From Streptomyces sp. NRRL S-118 (GTDB lineage Bacteria > Actinomycetota > Actinomycetes > Streptomycetales > Streptomycetaceae): a stretch of DNA of 43,926 bases. Both the position numbers and the translations under genes were made by a program. The stretch's first letter is position 1. Each line of letters begins with the position of its first letter. Below the pieces are notes generated by a model. The model had not been told where the DNA came from and did not search any database. It saw only the letters and a list, made by a program, of their open reading frames with translations. Positions 27,600 to 38,371 of this stretch are shown here, in pieces. The DNA lies in assembly GCF_000716335.1 (NCBI RefSeq), contig NZ_KL591013.1, positions 129,630-173,555 on the forward strand, in the 5' to 3' direction.

Positions 27600-27967
27600 G
27601 TCGACCTCCGGGGTGCGGGGATGCGGAACGTCCCACCACCCTGTGACGTTTTATGGTGATACGCCCTGTTCCGCTGCCCCACATGGGTGAGAGACGCGAC
27701 GCGCCGCACCCGTACCGGTAGTTCACGGACAGTCACAACCGATCAGGGCAGGGCGGGCCCCACCACACCCCTGCCAGACCCGTGCAGAAACGATCGTCCG
27801 GGGGTGTGGACGGCGCGCGGGGTGGGACGCTTCACACCCTCCGCGCCCGTCTCGCCCAGTGGCAACGCTGGAACGGTCACCGCGACAGCCTCTATGATCG
27901 GCACACTTTCGATGGCTGACCATTCCGACCACATCTGTGCGTCACAACTGCCCTGCGGGAGCGAGCG
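27600..27967. other. Intergenic region between divergent protease and cdgA genes
   Basis: These 368 bases hold the divergent promoters of the protease and the GGDEF-EAL gene. The protease ribosome binding site is at the left edge and GGGAG for the diguanylate gene at the right. I looked for a BldD-type box, known at cdgA in S. coelicolor, and found no convincing match. No ORF or RNA gene is supported. Confidence 0.6.
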
Positions 27968-29863
27968 GTGAGCGGAACCTCCAGCGGAACCCCCGAAGGA
28001 CCGGGAGCTGCGACAGTCTCACCGACCGACACCGCCCGGCCCATGATCACGCAGAGTCACGAAGACGGCGGCCCGAGCGACGCCGAACTGCGCGACTACC
28101 GCGCCGCGTTCAACGCCGCCCACCTCGCCATGGCCGTCATCGACCCCGAGGGCCTCGTCGTCAACGCCAACGACGCCCTCGCCACCCTCCTCGGCACCGA
28201 CGCCGCCTCCCTGCGCGAGCAGGCCGCCGCCGACCTCGTCGACCTCGCCTCCGACAGCCGGACCTGGCACGCGTACCGCGAGGTCCTGCGCGGCCGCCGC
28301 TCCCGGTTCCGCTGCACCCGCCGCCTCAAGCACCCCGACGGGCGCTCGCTGTGGGCCGAGGTGACCGTCGCGCCGGTGCCGCACAGCCGCCGCGTGCTGC
28401 TGTCCATCGCGGACATCAGCGACCGGCGGGAGCTCCAGGCACGCCTGCGCCACCTCCAGATGCACGACCCGGTCACCCGGCTGCCCAACCGCACGCTGTT
28501 CTTCGAGCGCCTCGCCTCGGCGCTGGAGAACGCCGCGTACGACGCGGGCGGCGACTCGTACGGGGGGCCGCCGTACGGGGAGGCGTACACGGACGGGTAC
28601 GGCGATGGCGGATCAGGGCGTATCGGCCTCTGCTACCTCGACCTCGACGGCTTCAAGGCCGTCAACGACACCCTCGGCCACCGGGTCGGCGACCGGCTGC
28701 TGGCCGCCGTGGCCTCCCGGCTCACCGAGTGCGCCGACAGCGACGGTTACACGCGCAGCGGCGGTCATCTCGTCGCCCGGCTCGGCGGCGACGAGTTCGC
28801 CATCCTGGTCGAGGACTCGACCGGCACCGAACAGCTCGCCGACCTCGCCCGCTCCGTGCTGGCCGCCGTCCAGCGGCCGTTCGACCTCGCCGGGCAGCGC
28901 CTGTCGGTGTCGGCCTCCATCGGTGTCGTGGAGCGGGCCGCCGCCGGCACCACCGTGACCGGCCTGATGCAGGCCGCCGACACGACGCTGTACTGGGCCA
29001 AGGCCGACGGCAAGGCCCGCTGGACGCTCTTCGACCCCGAGCGCAACGCCCACCGGATGACCCGCCAGTCGCTCTCCTCCACCCTGCGGCCGGCCGTCGA
29101 ACGCGGCGAGTTCGCGCTGGAGTACCAGCCGTTGGTGTGCATGGAGGACGGGACGGTCCGGGGGGTGGAGGCGCTGGTGCGCTGGAACCACCCGCAGTTC
29201 GGCTCACTGGCGCCGAATCGGTTCATCGGAATTGCTGAAGAGGACGGCTCGATCGTCCAGCTCGGCCGGTGGGTGCTGCGCACCGCCTGCCGCCAGGCCC
29301 GGCAGTGGCAGAAGGACCACCCGGGTGAGCGCCCGCTGTTCGTGAGCGTCAACGTCGCGGTACGGCAGGTGTGGGACTCGGACCTGGTGGCGGACGTCGC
29401 CGAGATCCTCGCCGAGACGGGGCTGGCGCCGCACCTGCTCCAGCTGGAGCTCACCGAGTCGGCGGTGATGGGCTCGGCCGGACGGCCGCTCCAGGCGTTG
29501 CAGGCGCTCAGCGACATGGGCGTGCAGATCGCCATCGACGACTTCGGCACCGGGTACTCGAACCTCGCCTACCTCAGCCGGCTGCCGGTCTCCGTGCTGA
29601 AGCTGGACGGTTCGTTCGTACGCGGCTTCCAGGACGAGGAGCACCCCAATCCGGCCGACGAGGTGATCGTCGAGGCGCTGGTGCAACTGGCGCACCGGCT
29701 CGGGCTGACCGTGACGGCCGAGTGCGTGGAGACGTCCGGACAGGCGGCCCGGCTGCGGCGCATCGGCTGTGACACCGGGCAGGGCTGGCTGTACTCGCGG
29801 GCGGTGACCCCGGAGCGCATCGCCGAGCTGATCGACGTGGCCACGGCCGGGGCGAGATCGTGA
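27968..29863 (+). CDS. cdgA: PAS-GGDEF-EAL cyclic-di-GMP enzyme, CdgA-like
   Basis: A 631-residue soluble protein. A PAS domain covers residues ~38-155 (YRAAFNAAHLAMAVIDPEGL). A GGDEF domain (~160-355) has an intact active motif ARLGGDEFAIL near 273-277. An EAL domain (~360-620) has EALVRW near 401 and DDFGTGYSNLAYLSRLPV. Both catalytic motifs are complete, so it could make and break c-di-GMP. There is no RxxD inhibitory site upstream of GGDEF and no membrane segment. The PAS-GGDEF-EAL layout and neighbourhood match CdgA (SCO2817) of S. coelicolor, which affects development and antibiotic production; the symbol rests on that resemblance. Start GTG 27968 follows GGGAG. A TPR-like or membrane sensor is absent, so the PAS domain is the likely input. 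Confidence 0.85.
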   Translation: MSGTSSGTPEGPGAATVSPTDTARPMITQSHEDGGPSDAELRDYRAAFNAAHLAMAVIDPEGLVVNANDALATLLGTDAASLREQAAADLVDLASDSRTWHAYREVLRGRRSRFRCTRRLKHPDGRSLWAEVTVAPVPHSRRVLLSIADISDRRELQARLRHLQMHDPVTRLPNRTLFFERLASALENAAYDAGGDSYGGPPYGEAYTDGYGDGGSGRIGLCYLDLDGFKAVNDTLGHRVGDRLLAAVASRLTECADSDGYTRSGGHLVARLGGDEFAILVEDSTGTEQLADLARSVLAAVQRPFDLAGQRLSVSASIGVVERAAAGTTVTGLMQAADTTLYWAKADGKARWTLFDPERNAHRMTRQSLSSTLRPAVERGEFALEYQPLVCMEDGTVRGVEALVRWNHPQFGSLAPNRFIGIAEEDGSIVQLGRWVLRTACRQARQWQKDHPGERPLFVSVNVAVRQVWDSDLVADVAEILAETGLAPHLLQLELTESAVMGSAGRPLQALQALSDMGVQIAIDDFGTGYSNLAYLSRLPVSVLKLDGSFVRGFQDEEHPNPADEVIVEALVQLAHRLGLTVTAECVETSGQAARLRRIGCDTGQGWLYSRAVTPERIAELIDVATAGARS

Positions 29864-29865
29864 GA

Positions 29866-29904
29866 ACCGCCCCTGCCCGGGTGTGTTCGCCGGGCAGGGG
29901 CGGT
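29866..29904. terminator. Bidirectional terminator between cdgA and chitinase genes
   Basis: ACCGCCCCTGCCCGG and CCGGGCAGGGGCGGT form a perfect 15-bp stem around a nine-base loop, directly after the cdgA stop and between two convergent genes. It probably serves both transcripts. Confidence 0.85.
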
Positions 29905-29933
29905 GGTCGTGGGGGGTGGCGCGAGAGGCGGGA

Positions 29934-31631
<1,698 letters not shown>

Positions 31632-31703
31632 GTGCGGCCTCCGAGAGGGGTGCGCGGTACGGGAGTTGGAGCAGTGATAGCCGCCGCGTGAACGGCGCGT
31701 CAA

Positions 31704-31731
31704 TGGTCCGGACCAAATGAGGACTAGACCA
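31704..31731. promoter_or_regulatory. DasR-like direct/inverted repeats upstream of chitinase
   Basis: TGGTCCGGACCA at 31704-31715 is a perfect 12-bp palindrome, and GGACTAGACCA at 31721-31731 is a second, degenerate copy. Paired repeats of this kind are characteristic of Streptomyces chitinase promoters and fit the DasR-responsive element core TGGTCTAGACCA. The sites lie about 75-100 bases upstream of the chitinase start. Confidence 0.75.
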
Positions 31732-31777
31732 ATTTCGCACCGAAAGCCCTCGTCAGAGGCGTACAAGGGCAGAAAAG

Positions 31778-31807
31778 AACCGCCCGTCACCTGCGTGACG
31801 AGCGGTT
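31778..31807 (-). terminator. Terminator of the LLM oxidoreductase gene
   Basis: AACCGC/GCGGTT and CGTCAC/GTGACG form a 12-bp stem with one internal mismatch and a four-base loop. Read on the minus strand it is followed by CTTTTCT, so it should end the transcript of the upstream oxidoreductase gene. Confidence 0.75.
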
Positions 31808-31873
31808 TAAGACTCTCTTAGGGAGCTTGTGCGGCCGTTCCCGAGGAAGAACCACACACGGCGCCCGCGCGGG

Positions 31874-32950
31874 TCACCGCGCGCCGCCGCCCGGCAGGTC
31901 GTACGCGTCGGCGATCAGCTCGTACGAGCGCAGGCGCGCCTCCGCGCCGTGGGCGTTGGCCGTGATCATGAGCTCGTCCGCGCCCGTGCGCTTCTGCAGG
32001 CCGTCCAGTCCGTCCCGGACCGCGTCCGGCGTGCCGTGGACGACGTTCGACAGCCACTCGTCGACGAAGTCGCGCTCGACGGAGGTGAAGGCGTACGCCT
32101 CCGCCTCCTCCGGGGTCGGGATGAGACCGGGGCGTCCGGTCCGCAGCCGGACCATCGACAGCGCGCCGGTCAGCACCTGCCGGCGCGCCTCGCGCTCCTC
32201 GTCCGCGGCGAGCGCGGAGACGCCGATGAGCGTGTACGGGGCGTCCAGCACGGCCGAGGGGCGGAACGAGTCCCGGTACAGCTCCAGCGCGGGAATCGTG
32301 TTCCGCGCCGAGAAGTGGTGGGCGAAGGCGAAGGGCAGGCCCAGCGCCCCCGCCAGCCGGGCGCTGAACCCGGAGGAGCCGAGGAGCCAGATCGGCGGCC
32401 GGGCCGACGGGCCCTGCACCGGACCGGGCACGGCGTGGATCCGCGCGTACGGATGCCCGTCGGGGAAGTCGTCGTCCAGGAACCGGACGAGCTCGGCGAG
32501 CTGCTGCGGGAAGTCGTCCGCGCCCTCCTGGAGGCGGTCCGTGCGGCGCAGGGCCGCGGCCGTGGCGCCGTCCGTGCCGGGCGCCCGCCCGAGACCGAGG
32601 TCGATGCGACCGGGGGCCATGGCCTCCAGGGTGCCGAACTGCTCGGCGATGACCAGCGGCGCGTGGTTGGGCAGCATGACGCCGCCCGAGCCGAGGCGGA
32701 TGCGCCCGGTGTGGGCGGCGAGGTGCGCGAGGATCACGGCCGGCGACGACGAGGCGACACCCGGCATGGAGTGGTGCTCGGCGACCCAGTGCCGGTGGTA
32801 GCCGCGCCGCTCGGCCAGCCGGGCCAGGGCGACGCTGGTCCCCAGCGCGTCGGCGGCGGTACGGCCACTGCCGACGGTGACCAGGTCCAGCACGGACAGG
32901 GGTACGGGTGCGGATCCGAGCGCCGTGCCTCGTATCGCGTCGTCGTTCAC
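31874..32950 (-). CDS. LLM class flavin-dependent oxidoreductase
   Basis: A 358-residue luciferase-like monooxygenase-family protein. Diagnostic segments are YHRHWVAEHHSMPGVASSSP, IRLGSGGVMLPNHAPLVIAEQFGTLEAM and PGRIDLGLGRAPGTD near the N-terminus, and PIWLLGSSGFSARLAGALG in the middle. These are characteristic of the MsnO8-type LLM oxidoreductases, which use reduced FMN and oxygen; the organic substrate is unknown. I chose GTG 32950 (VNDDAIRG) because GGAGG precedes it at good spacing; the alternative GTG at 32965 would contain that ribosome binding site. It appears to be monocistronic with its own terminator. Confidence 0.88.
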   Translation of the reverse strand: MNDDAIRGTALGSAPVPLSVLDLVTVGSGRTAADALGTSVALARLAERRGYHRHWVAEHHSMPGVASSSPAVILAHLAAHTGRIRLGSGGVMLPNHAPLVIAEQFGTLEAMAPGRIDLGLGRAPGTDGATAAALRRTDRLQEGADDFPQQLAELVRFLDDDFPDGHPYARIHAVPGPVQGPSARPPIWLLGSSGFSARLAGALGLPFAFAHHFSARNTIPALELYRDSFRPSAVLDAPYTLIGVSALAADEEREARRQVLTGALSMVRLRTGRPGLIPTPEEAEAYAFTSVERDFVDEWLSNVVHGTPDAVRDGLDGLQKRTGADELMITANAHGAEARLRSYELIADAYDLPGGGAR

Positions 32951-33487
32951 CGTCGGAACCTCCACTACATGTGCTTGCGTACAGCCGACACAGCAACAGG
33001 AGGCACTCTCCGCTTATTCCCGCGGCGCCGGCACGACGCCCACGCGACGGAACCGGAAGCCCGACCGGCCCCCGCCGACACGACGCCCACGTGAGGGGGA
33101 CGGGGCCGGAGCGTGGGGGGGTGGCCGGACGTAAGACGACCGAACTCGCGCGAAGCGCGGTGAACGAGAGTCCGGCCGCCCCCACCGGAGGCCCCGGCAC
33201 CCGCCCCGGACCGCTGCGGGACCCACCGGACGCCCCCGACCCCCGCGGGACCCACCTGAGACCCCGGCAGCCGCCCCCGACCACCGCGGGACCCACCGGA
33301 CCGCCCCGGCCCGCGCCGCCGGTTCCTCGCGGGCCGGTCCCTCGCGGGCCGGCTCACCGCCCCGGGGCTGCCCCGGACATCAGGCCCCGACGGGCCGACC
33401 CGCACGCCGCGGTCGGACCACAGCCCCGCCGACCAGGCGTCAGGCCCCACGACCCCACGGGCCGGGCGGCCGACCGGCCAGGGGCCG
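32951..33487. repeat. Non-coding C-rich spacer with short direct repeats
   Basis: No gene is supported across these 537 bases. The plus strand is strikingly C-rich and holds several short direct repeats. ACGACGCCCACG occurs at 33033 and 33080. GCGGGACCCACC occurs at 33216, 33245 and 33286. CCTCGCGGGCCGG occurs at 33325 and 33340. The first ~50 bases contain the oxidoreductase promoter. The repeats look like expanded low-complexity sequence; no RNA fold or coding bias stands out. Confidence 0.6.
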
Positions 33488-34207
33488 TCAGGCTTCGCGG
33501 GCGAACAGCCGGCCCAGGTCCGTGGACCAGGCGCCGCGCCGCTCCGCCAGGCGCAGGCCCTCCCACACCGTCACCTGGTTCGCCGTGAGCACCGGCTTGC
33601 CCACCGCCGCCTCCAGCTCGGGCAGGTACGCCACCGTGTGCAGCGCGGTGTCCGGCACCAGCACCGCCTCGGCCTGCGGATGGTCGCCCGTGCGCACCAG
33701 CTGCACCACCTGCTCGCGGTCCCACGCGGCGACCTCGGCCGCGGTCACGATCTCGCTCGACCGGTTCCCGACGACCTCCAGCCCCGCCGCCTCCAGGAAC
33801 CGCACGAAGAGCTCGGTCACGTCACCCGGATAGGTGGCGGCGACCGCCACCCGCTCCGCGCCCACCGCGCGCGCCGCGTGGACGAAGCCGAACGCGGTGC
33901 TGGACGCGGGCAGTCCGGCCGCGGCCGCGAGGGCGCGGATCTGCTCGTGCGCGCCCTCCCAGCCGTACACGAAGGAACCGCTGGTGCAGGCCCACACCAC
34001 GGACTCCGCCCCGGAGAGCCGCAGTTCCTCGACGCCGGCCGCGAGCCGTTCCCGGGAGCCCATCTCCTGGAGCACGTCGACACGGTGGGCGTCCTCGCCG
34101 ATGTCGGTGTGGACGATGGGGAGGTTGAGGCCGTTGAGGAGCGCCTCGACGCGGGGGTAGTCGTCCTCGGCGGAGTGCCCGGGGTAGAGCAGTCCGACAG
34201 TGGTCAT
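33488..34207 (-). CDS. Asp/Glu racemase-fold protein, EutA/maleate-isomerase-like
   Basis: A 239-residue cytosolic protein. The opening MTTVGLLYPGHSAEDDYPRVE and the motif VWACTSGSFVYG with Cys74 place it in the maleate isomerase / arylmalonate decarboxylase / EutA group of the aspartate-glutamate racemase fold. The second active-site region reads VLVPDTALHTV, followed by GKPVLTANQ. At the position where two-cysteine enzymes have Cys there is Asp186, so the usual two-cysteine mechanism may be altered. AGGAGGG precedes the ATG. It diverges from ehuB across 106 bases, which supports a role beside ectoine uptake, as EutA has in other bacteria. The actual reaction is unknown; aspartate racemase-like activity is an alternative. 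Confidence 0.78.
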   Translation of the reverse strand: MTTVGLLYPGHSAEDDYPRVEALLNGLNLPIVHTDIGEDAHRVDVLQEMGSRERLAAGVEELRLSGAESVVWACTSGSFVYGWEGAHEQIRALAAAAGLPASSTAFGFVHAARAVGAERVAVAATYPGDVTELFVRFLEAAGLEVVGNRSSEIVTAAEVAAWDREQVVQLVRTGDHPQAEAVLVPDTALHTVAYLPELEAAVGKPVLTANQVTVWEGLRLAERRGAWSTDLGRLFAREA

Positions 34208-34313
34208 GTCACACCCTCCTGTATGCGGCACCGGCCCGTGACGGCTGCCCGGGCTCACGTCGAATACACCTCGCACAGGCATACCCCGCCCCGAGACGGG
34301 TAGCGGCGCGCCC

Positions 34314-35192
34314 ATGGCTCGAACTGATCGTCGACACAGAACGGGACCGCTGCGGCGGCGCACCCTGCTGCTCGGCTCGGCCGCGGCCGCCCTGGGCGCC
34401 GCCGGCTGCGCCAGGGTCGCCTCCGGCGACGCCCTCGACCGGCTCAGATCCCAGGGCGTCGTGCGCCTCGGCATCGCCGGCGAGGTGCCCTACGGATACG
34501 TCGACGACGACGGCGAGTTCACCGGGGAGGCGCCGGAGCTGGCCAAGGCGGTCTTCCGGCGGCTCGGCATCGACCGGGTCCAGCCGGTCGCCACCGACTT
34601 CGCCTCGCTCATCCCCGGCCTCAACTCGCAGCAGTTCGACGTCGTCTCGGCCGGGATGTACATCAACAAGGAGCGCTGCGAGCAGGTCATCTTCTCCGAC
34701 CCCGAGTACCAGATGCTCGACTCCTTCGTCGTGCGCAAGGGCAACCCCCGCAACCTGCGGTCGTACGAGGACGTGGTGCGCGCCGGGGCGCGGTTCGCCA
34801 CCGGCACCGGCTACGCGCAGCTCGACTACGCGGTGGCGGCCGGGTACCCCGAGAAGGACGCCGTCATTCTCCAGGACCAGGTGGCCGGGCTGAACGCCGT
34901 CGAGTCCGGCCGCGTGGACGTCTTCGCGGCGACCGCGCTCACCGCCCGCCTGGTGGTGGAGAAGAGCGGCAGGGCCGAGGCGACCGTGCCCTTCGCACCC
35001 GTCGTCGACGGCAGGAGGAAGGTCGACGGCGGTGGCTTCGCCTTCCGCGCCACCGACCACGCCCTGCGAGACGCGTTCAACGCCGAGATCCACCGGATGA
35101 AGAAGAGCGGCGAACTCTTCCGCATCATGCGCCGCTTCGGCTTCACGCAGGCCGAGATGACCACGCTGACCGCCGAGGAGCTGTGCCGATGA
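34314..35192 (+). CDS. ehuB: Ectoine-type ABC transporter substrate-binding lipoprotein
   Basis: A 292-residue solute-binding protein of the polar amino acid/ectoine family (SBP_bac_3). The N-terminus RRRTLLLGSAAAALGAAGC combines a twin-arginine-like start with a lipobox ending AAGC, so it is probably a lipoprotein. The segments VRLGIAGEVPYGYVDDDGEF, TGEAPELAKAVFRRLGI and FDVVSAGMYINKERCEQV are the pattern of EhuB, which captures ectoine and hydroxyectoine. The substrate assignment rests on this similarity and on the neighbouring EutA-like gene; another compatible solute or amino acid is possible. It is first in a four-gene operon and its stop overlaps the next start (ATGA). Confidence 0.82.
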   Translation: MARTDRRHRTGPLRRRTLLLGSAAAALGAAGCARVASGDALDRLRSQGVVRLGIAGEVPYGYVDDDGEFTGEAPELAKAVFRRLGIDRVQPVATDFASLIPGLNSQQFDVVSAGMYINKERCEQVIFSDPEYQMLDSFVVRKGNPRNLRSYEDVVRAGARFATGTGYAQLDYAVAAGYPEKDAVILQDQVAGLNAVESGRVDVFAATALTARLVVEKSGRAEATVPFAPVVDGRRKVDGGGFAFRATDHALRDAFNAEIHRMKKSGELFRIMRRFGFTQAEMTTLTAEELCR

Positions 35193-35848
35193 CCGCGGGA
35201 CTCTGGCAGAACTGGGTGCTCCCCGGCATCTGGACGACCCTCGTACTGCTCGTCTGCAGCGCCGTGCTCGGCGCGCTCGTCGCCTTCACGGTCGGCCTCG
35301 CCCGTACGCACCGCTCGATGTTCGTCCGCTTCGTGGCGGGCGCGTACACGGAGATCTTCCGTGGCATGTCGGCACTGGTGCTGATGTTCTGGCTGTTCTT
35401 CGTGGTGCCGCCGCTGCTGGGCTGGCAGTTGGTGCCCATATGGGCGGCCGTTCTCGCGCTCGGTCTGTCGTACGGGGCGTACGGGGCCGAGATCGTCCGC
35501 GGCGCGGTCAACGCCGTACCCCCGGCGCAGCGCGAGGCGGGCGTGGCGCTCAGCTTCACGCCCGGGCAGCGGATGCGGCTGATCGTGCTGCCGCAGGCGG
35601 TGCCCGAGATGATCCCGTCCTTCTGCAACCTCCTCGTGGAGCTGCTCAAGGGGACGGCGCTGGTGTCGCTGCTGGGCGTCGGGGACGTGTCGTTCGCCGC
35701 CTATCTGGTGAGGCTGGCGACGCAGGAGAGCGCGCAGATCTACTCGGTCATCCTGGTGGTCTACTTCGTGATCGCGTTCGTCATCACCCGCTCCATGAAG
35801 GCCCTCGAACGGAAGACCAAGGCCAACATAGGGGTGGTGGCCGCATGA
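35189..35848 (+). CDS. ehuC: Ectoine-type ABC transporter permease
   Basis: A 219-residue inner-membrane permease of the His/Glu/ectoine (HisM-like) type. Hydrophobic helices include WTTLVLLVCSAVLGALVAFTV and LVLMFWLFFVVPPLLGW. The EAA-type coupling loop reads REAGVALSFTPGQRMRLIVL and docks with the ATPase. I chose the ATG at 35189 because it overlaps the ehuB stop in an ATGA junction and has GAGGAG ahead; a GTG at 35183 is less likely. It should pair with the next gene's product to form the channel. Its stop again overlaps the following start by four bases, indicating translational coupling. Confidence 0.85.
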   Translation: MTAGLWQNWVLPGIWTTLVLLVCSAVLGALVAFTVGLARTHRSMFVRFVAGAYTEIFRGMSALVLMFWLFFVVPPLLGWQLVPIWAAVLALGLSYGAYGAEIVRGAVNAVPPAQREAGVALSFTPGQRMRLIVLPQAVPEMIPSFCNLLVELLKGTALVSLLGVGDVSFAAYLVRLATQESAQIYSVILVVYFVIAFVITRSMKALERKTKANIGVVAA

Positions 35849-36484
35849 CCTGGGACTGGTCCGCGGTGGCGGACTTCATGCCGCGCTTCTGGGACGGTCT
35901 GCTGGTCACGCTGCAGATCCTCGTCCTCGGCTCGCTGATCTCGTTCAGCCTCGGCCTGGTCTGGGCGGCCGGGCTGCGCGCGCCGAGCAGGTTCGTGCGG
36001 TGGCCGGTGAACGCGGTGACCGAGTTCATCCGCAACACGCCGCTGCTGGTGCAGCTCTTCTTCCTCTTCTTCGTCCTGCCGGAGTGGGGGGTGCAGTTCT
36101 CCGCGCTGACCACCGGCACGCTCGCGATCGGGCTGCACTACTCGACGTACACCGCCCAGGTGTACCGGGCCGGCATCGACGCCGTCCCGGCCGGGCAGTG
36201 GGAGGCCGCCACCGCGCTGAGCCTGCCCAGGCACCGCACCTGGCTCGCGGTGATCCTGCCGCAGGCGCTGCGCCGGATCGCACCGGCGCTCGGCAACTAC
36301 GTCATCGCGATGCTGAAGGACACGCCGCTGCTGGCCGCGATCAGCGTGCTGGAGCTGCTCCAGCAGTCCCGGCTGGAGAGCGCGGCGACCTTCCAGTACA
36401 CCGAGCCGCTGACGGTCGTCGGTGTCGCCTTCGTCCTCATCGCCTATCCGGCATCCCTTCTCGTCCGAGCCCTGGAGCGCCGCC

Positions 36485-36495
<11 letters not shown>
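35845..36495 (+). CDS. ehuD: Ectoine-type ABC transporter permease
   Basis: A 216-residue second permease. TMs are visible in LLVTLQILVLGSLISFSLGLV and LLVQLFFLFFVLPEWG. The segment TEFIRNTPLLVQ is a strong signature of polar amino acid permeases, and the EAA loop is WEAATALSLPRHRTWLAVIL. The ATG at 35845 sits in an ATGA overlap with the ehuC stop, and its 3' end overlaps the ATPase gene by 11 bases. Two different permeases plus one ATPase gene match the EhuC/EhuD/EhuA composition. Confidence 0.85.
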
Positions 36496-37225
<730 letters not shown>

Positions 37226-37268
37226 CCTCTCACTCTTCCGGGTAAGTGTGCCATTGGCATATGCCAGA

Positions 37269-37309
37269 GTGTCCCGTCCCAGCGTATGACCGGGGGACGG
37301 GACACTTTT
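37269..37309 (+). terminator. Rho-independent terminator of the ehu operon
   Basis: GTGTCCCGTCCC and GGGACGGGACAC form a perfect 12-bp stem with a 13-base loop, followed by TTTTC. It lies 44 bases after the ehuA stop. A separate 12-bp palindrome, TGGCATATGCCA, sits just before it at 37255-37266. Confidence 0.9.
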
Positions 37310-37391
37310 CTGTCAACGGGGCCCCCTGAAACGGTTCTTGGCGGCTATCGTGGTACAGAAGCATGCGGTCACAACCTGGTAGGGGGAAACC

Positions 37392-38150
37392 GTGGCGCTG
37401 AAGCCCGAGCCGACCGCGCCGTTCCATTCGGTGCAGTACGCCCTGCGCGTCCTCGAAACGATCTCGCGGCACGGCGGTGGCGTCACCGACGTCCAGATCG
37501 CGCGTGAGACCGGGCTCCCCACCGGCCATCTGGCCCCCTTGCTCCGCATGCTGCGCCGCGAGGGTTACGTGGAGCAGGTCTCGGACGGGGCGTACGTCGT
37601 CGGCGACTCCCTCGTCCTGCTGGGCTCCGGCGCCACCCGCCGCGAAGCCCTGCAGAACAAACTGCAGGAGACCCTCACCGAGCTGCGGGACACCGTCGGC
37701 GCCGCGGTCTACATCAGCCGCTACATCGACGGCGAGGTCAAGATCACGCAGATGGCCGACGGTCCGCACACGCCCAAGGTCAACGAGTGGGTCGACTTCC
37801 GTTCCGCCGCGCACGCCAGCGCGGTCGGCAAGTGCCTGCTGACGCAGCTGGACGTGAACAGCCGCAAGGACCACCTCTCCCGTCACAAGATCGCGCGGCT
37901 CACCTCGCGGACGATCACCAGCGAGAAGGTGCTGTTCTCCAAGCGGGACAGCCAGCCGCCGACCGTCCCGGTGCTGGACCTCCAGGAGTACGCCGTGGGC
38001 ACGGTCTGCGCGGCCGTGCCGCTGACGGCCGGCTCGGCCGTGGGCTGCCTGGCGCTCTCCCTGCCGATCGAGCACGCGCACCGGCTGCGCTCGGCGGCCG
38101 ACGCCCTCAACCGCAGAGCGGCTCCGGTCGTCCTGTCGCTGGCGCTCTAA
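37392..38150 (+). CDS. IclR-family transcriptional regulator
   Basis: A 252-residue regulator. Residues ~12-70 form the N-terminal winged helix-turn-helix (ALRVLETISRHGGGVTDVQIARETGLPTGHLAPLLRML). The C-terminal IclR ligand-binding domain begins near residue 85 (LTELRDTVGAAVYISRYIDG), with AAHASAVGKCLLTQL being the hallmark IclR segment. The GTG start follows GGGGGAAACC. It is on the same strand as ehuBCDA but separated by a strong terminator, so it is transcribed independently. Position suggests it controls ectoine uptake or the EutA-like gene; this is inference. Many IclR proteins respond to small aromatic or amino acid-like effectors. Confidence 0.88.
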   Translation: MALKPEPTAPFHSVQYALRVLETISRHGGGVTDVQIARETGLPTGHLAPLLRMLRREGYVEQVSDGAYVVGDSLVLLGSGATRREALQNKLQETLTELRDTVGAAVYISRYIDGEVKITQMADGPHTPKVNEWVDFRSAAHASAVGKCLLTQLDVNSRKDHLSRHKIARLTSRTITSEKVLFSKRDSQPPTVPVLDLQEYAVGTVCAAVPLTAGSAVGCLALSLPIEHAHRLRSAADALNRRAAPVVLSLAL

Positions 38151-38214
38151 ACCTCCACCGCCCGAATGTGACCCGGCTCACGCGCCGGTGGTCGGGAGCA
38201 GCCCCCGGACCAGG

Positions 38215-38220
38215 TAGTAT
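38215..38220 (+). promoter_or_regulatory. -10 element of tRNA-Lys promoter, copy 2
   Basis: TAGTAT begins 21 bases before the tRNA 5' end, the same placement as at copies 1 and 3. No strong -35 hexamer is seen. Confidence 0.5.
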
Positions 38221-38235
38221 TAACTCTGTCAGCAG

Positions 38236-38309
38236 GCGCCGCTAGCTCAGTTGGTTAGAGCAGCTGACTCTTAATCAGCGGGTCCGGGGTTCGAGTCCCT
38301 GGCGGCGCA
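38236..38309 (+). tRNA. tRNA-Lys (anticodon CTT), copy 2
   Basis: Identical over all 74 bases to the copy at 26226, with the same GTCAGCAG leader. Acceptor GCGCCGC/GCGGCGC and the anticodon loop CTCTTAA are intact. CCA is not encoded. Confidence 0.97.
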
Positions 38310-38317
38310 CAGACGAC

Positions 38318-38351
38318 AAGAAGGCCCCTCGCGCGAGCGGGGGGCCTTCTT
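38318..38351. terminator. Terminator between tRNA-Lys copy 2 and response regulator
   Basis: AAGAAGGCCCC and GGGGCCTTCTT form an 11-bp stem with a GC-rich loop. It is similar in design but not identical to the terminator after copy 1, and can serve the convergent response regulator gene too. Confidence 0.82.
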
Positions 38352-38371
38352 CGTGTCCGTACCCGAGCGGG

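Noticed and set aside
27866..27967. A BldD binding box upstream of cdgA
   Set aside because: Known for the S. coelicolor orthologue, but no stretch here matches the palindromic consensus well enough to annotate.
33354..33725. A 123-codon minus-strand frame at the spacer/EutA-like boundary
   Set aside because: It overlaps the EutA-like gene out of frame and is dominated by Gly/Ala/Arg with no motif.
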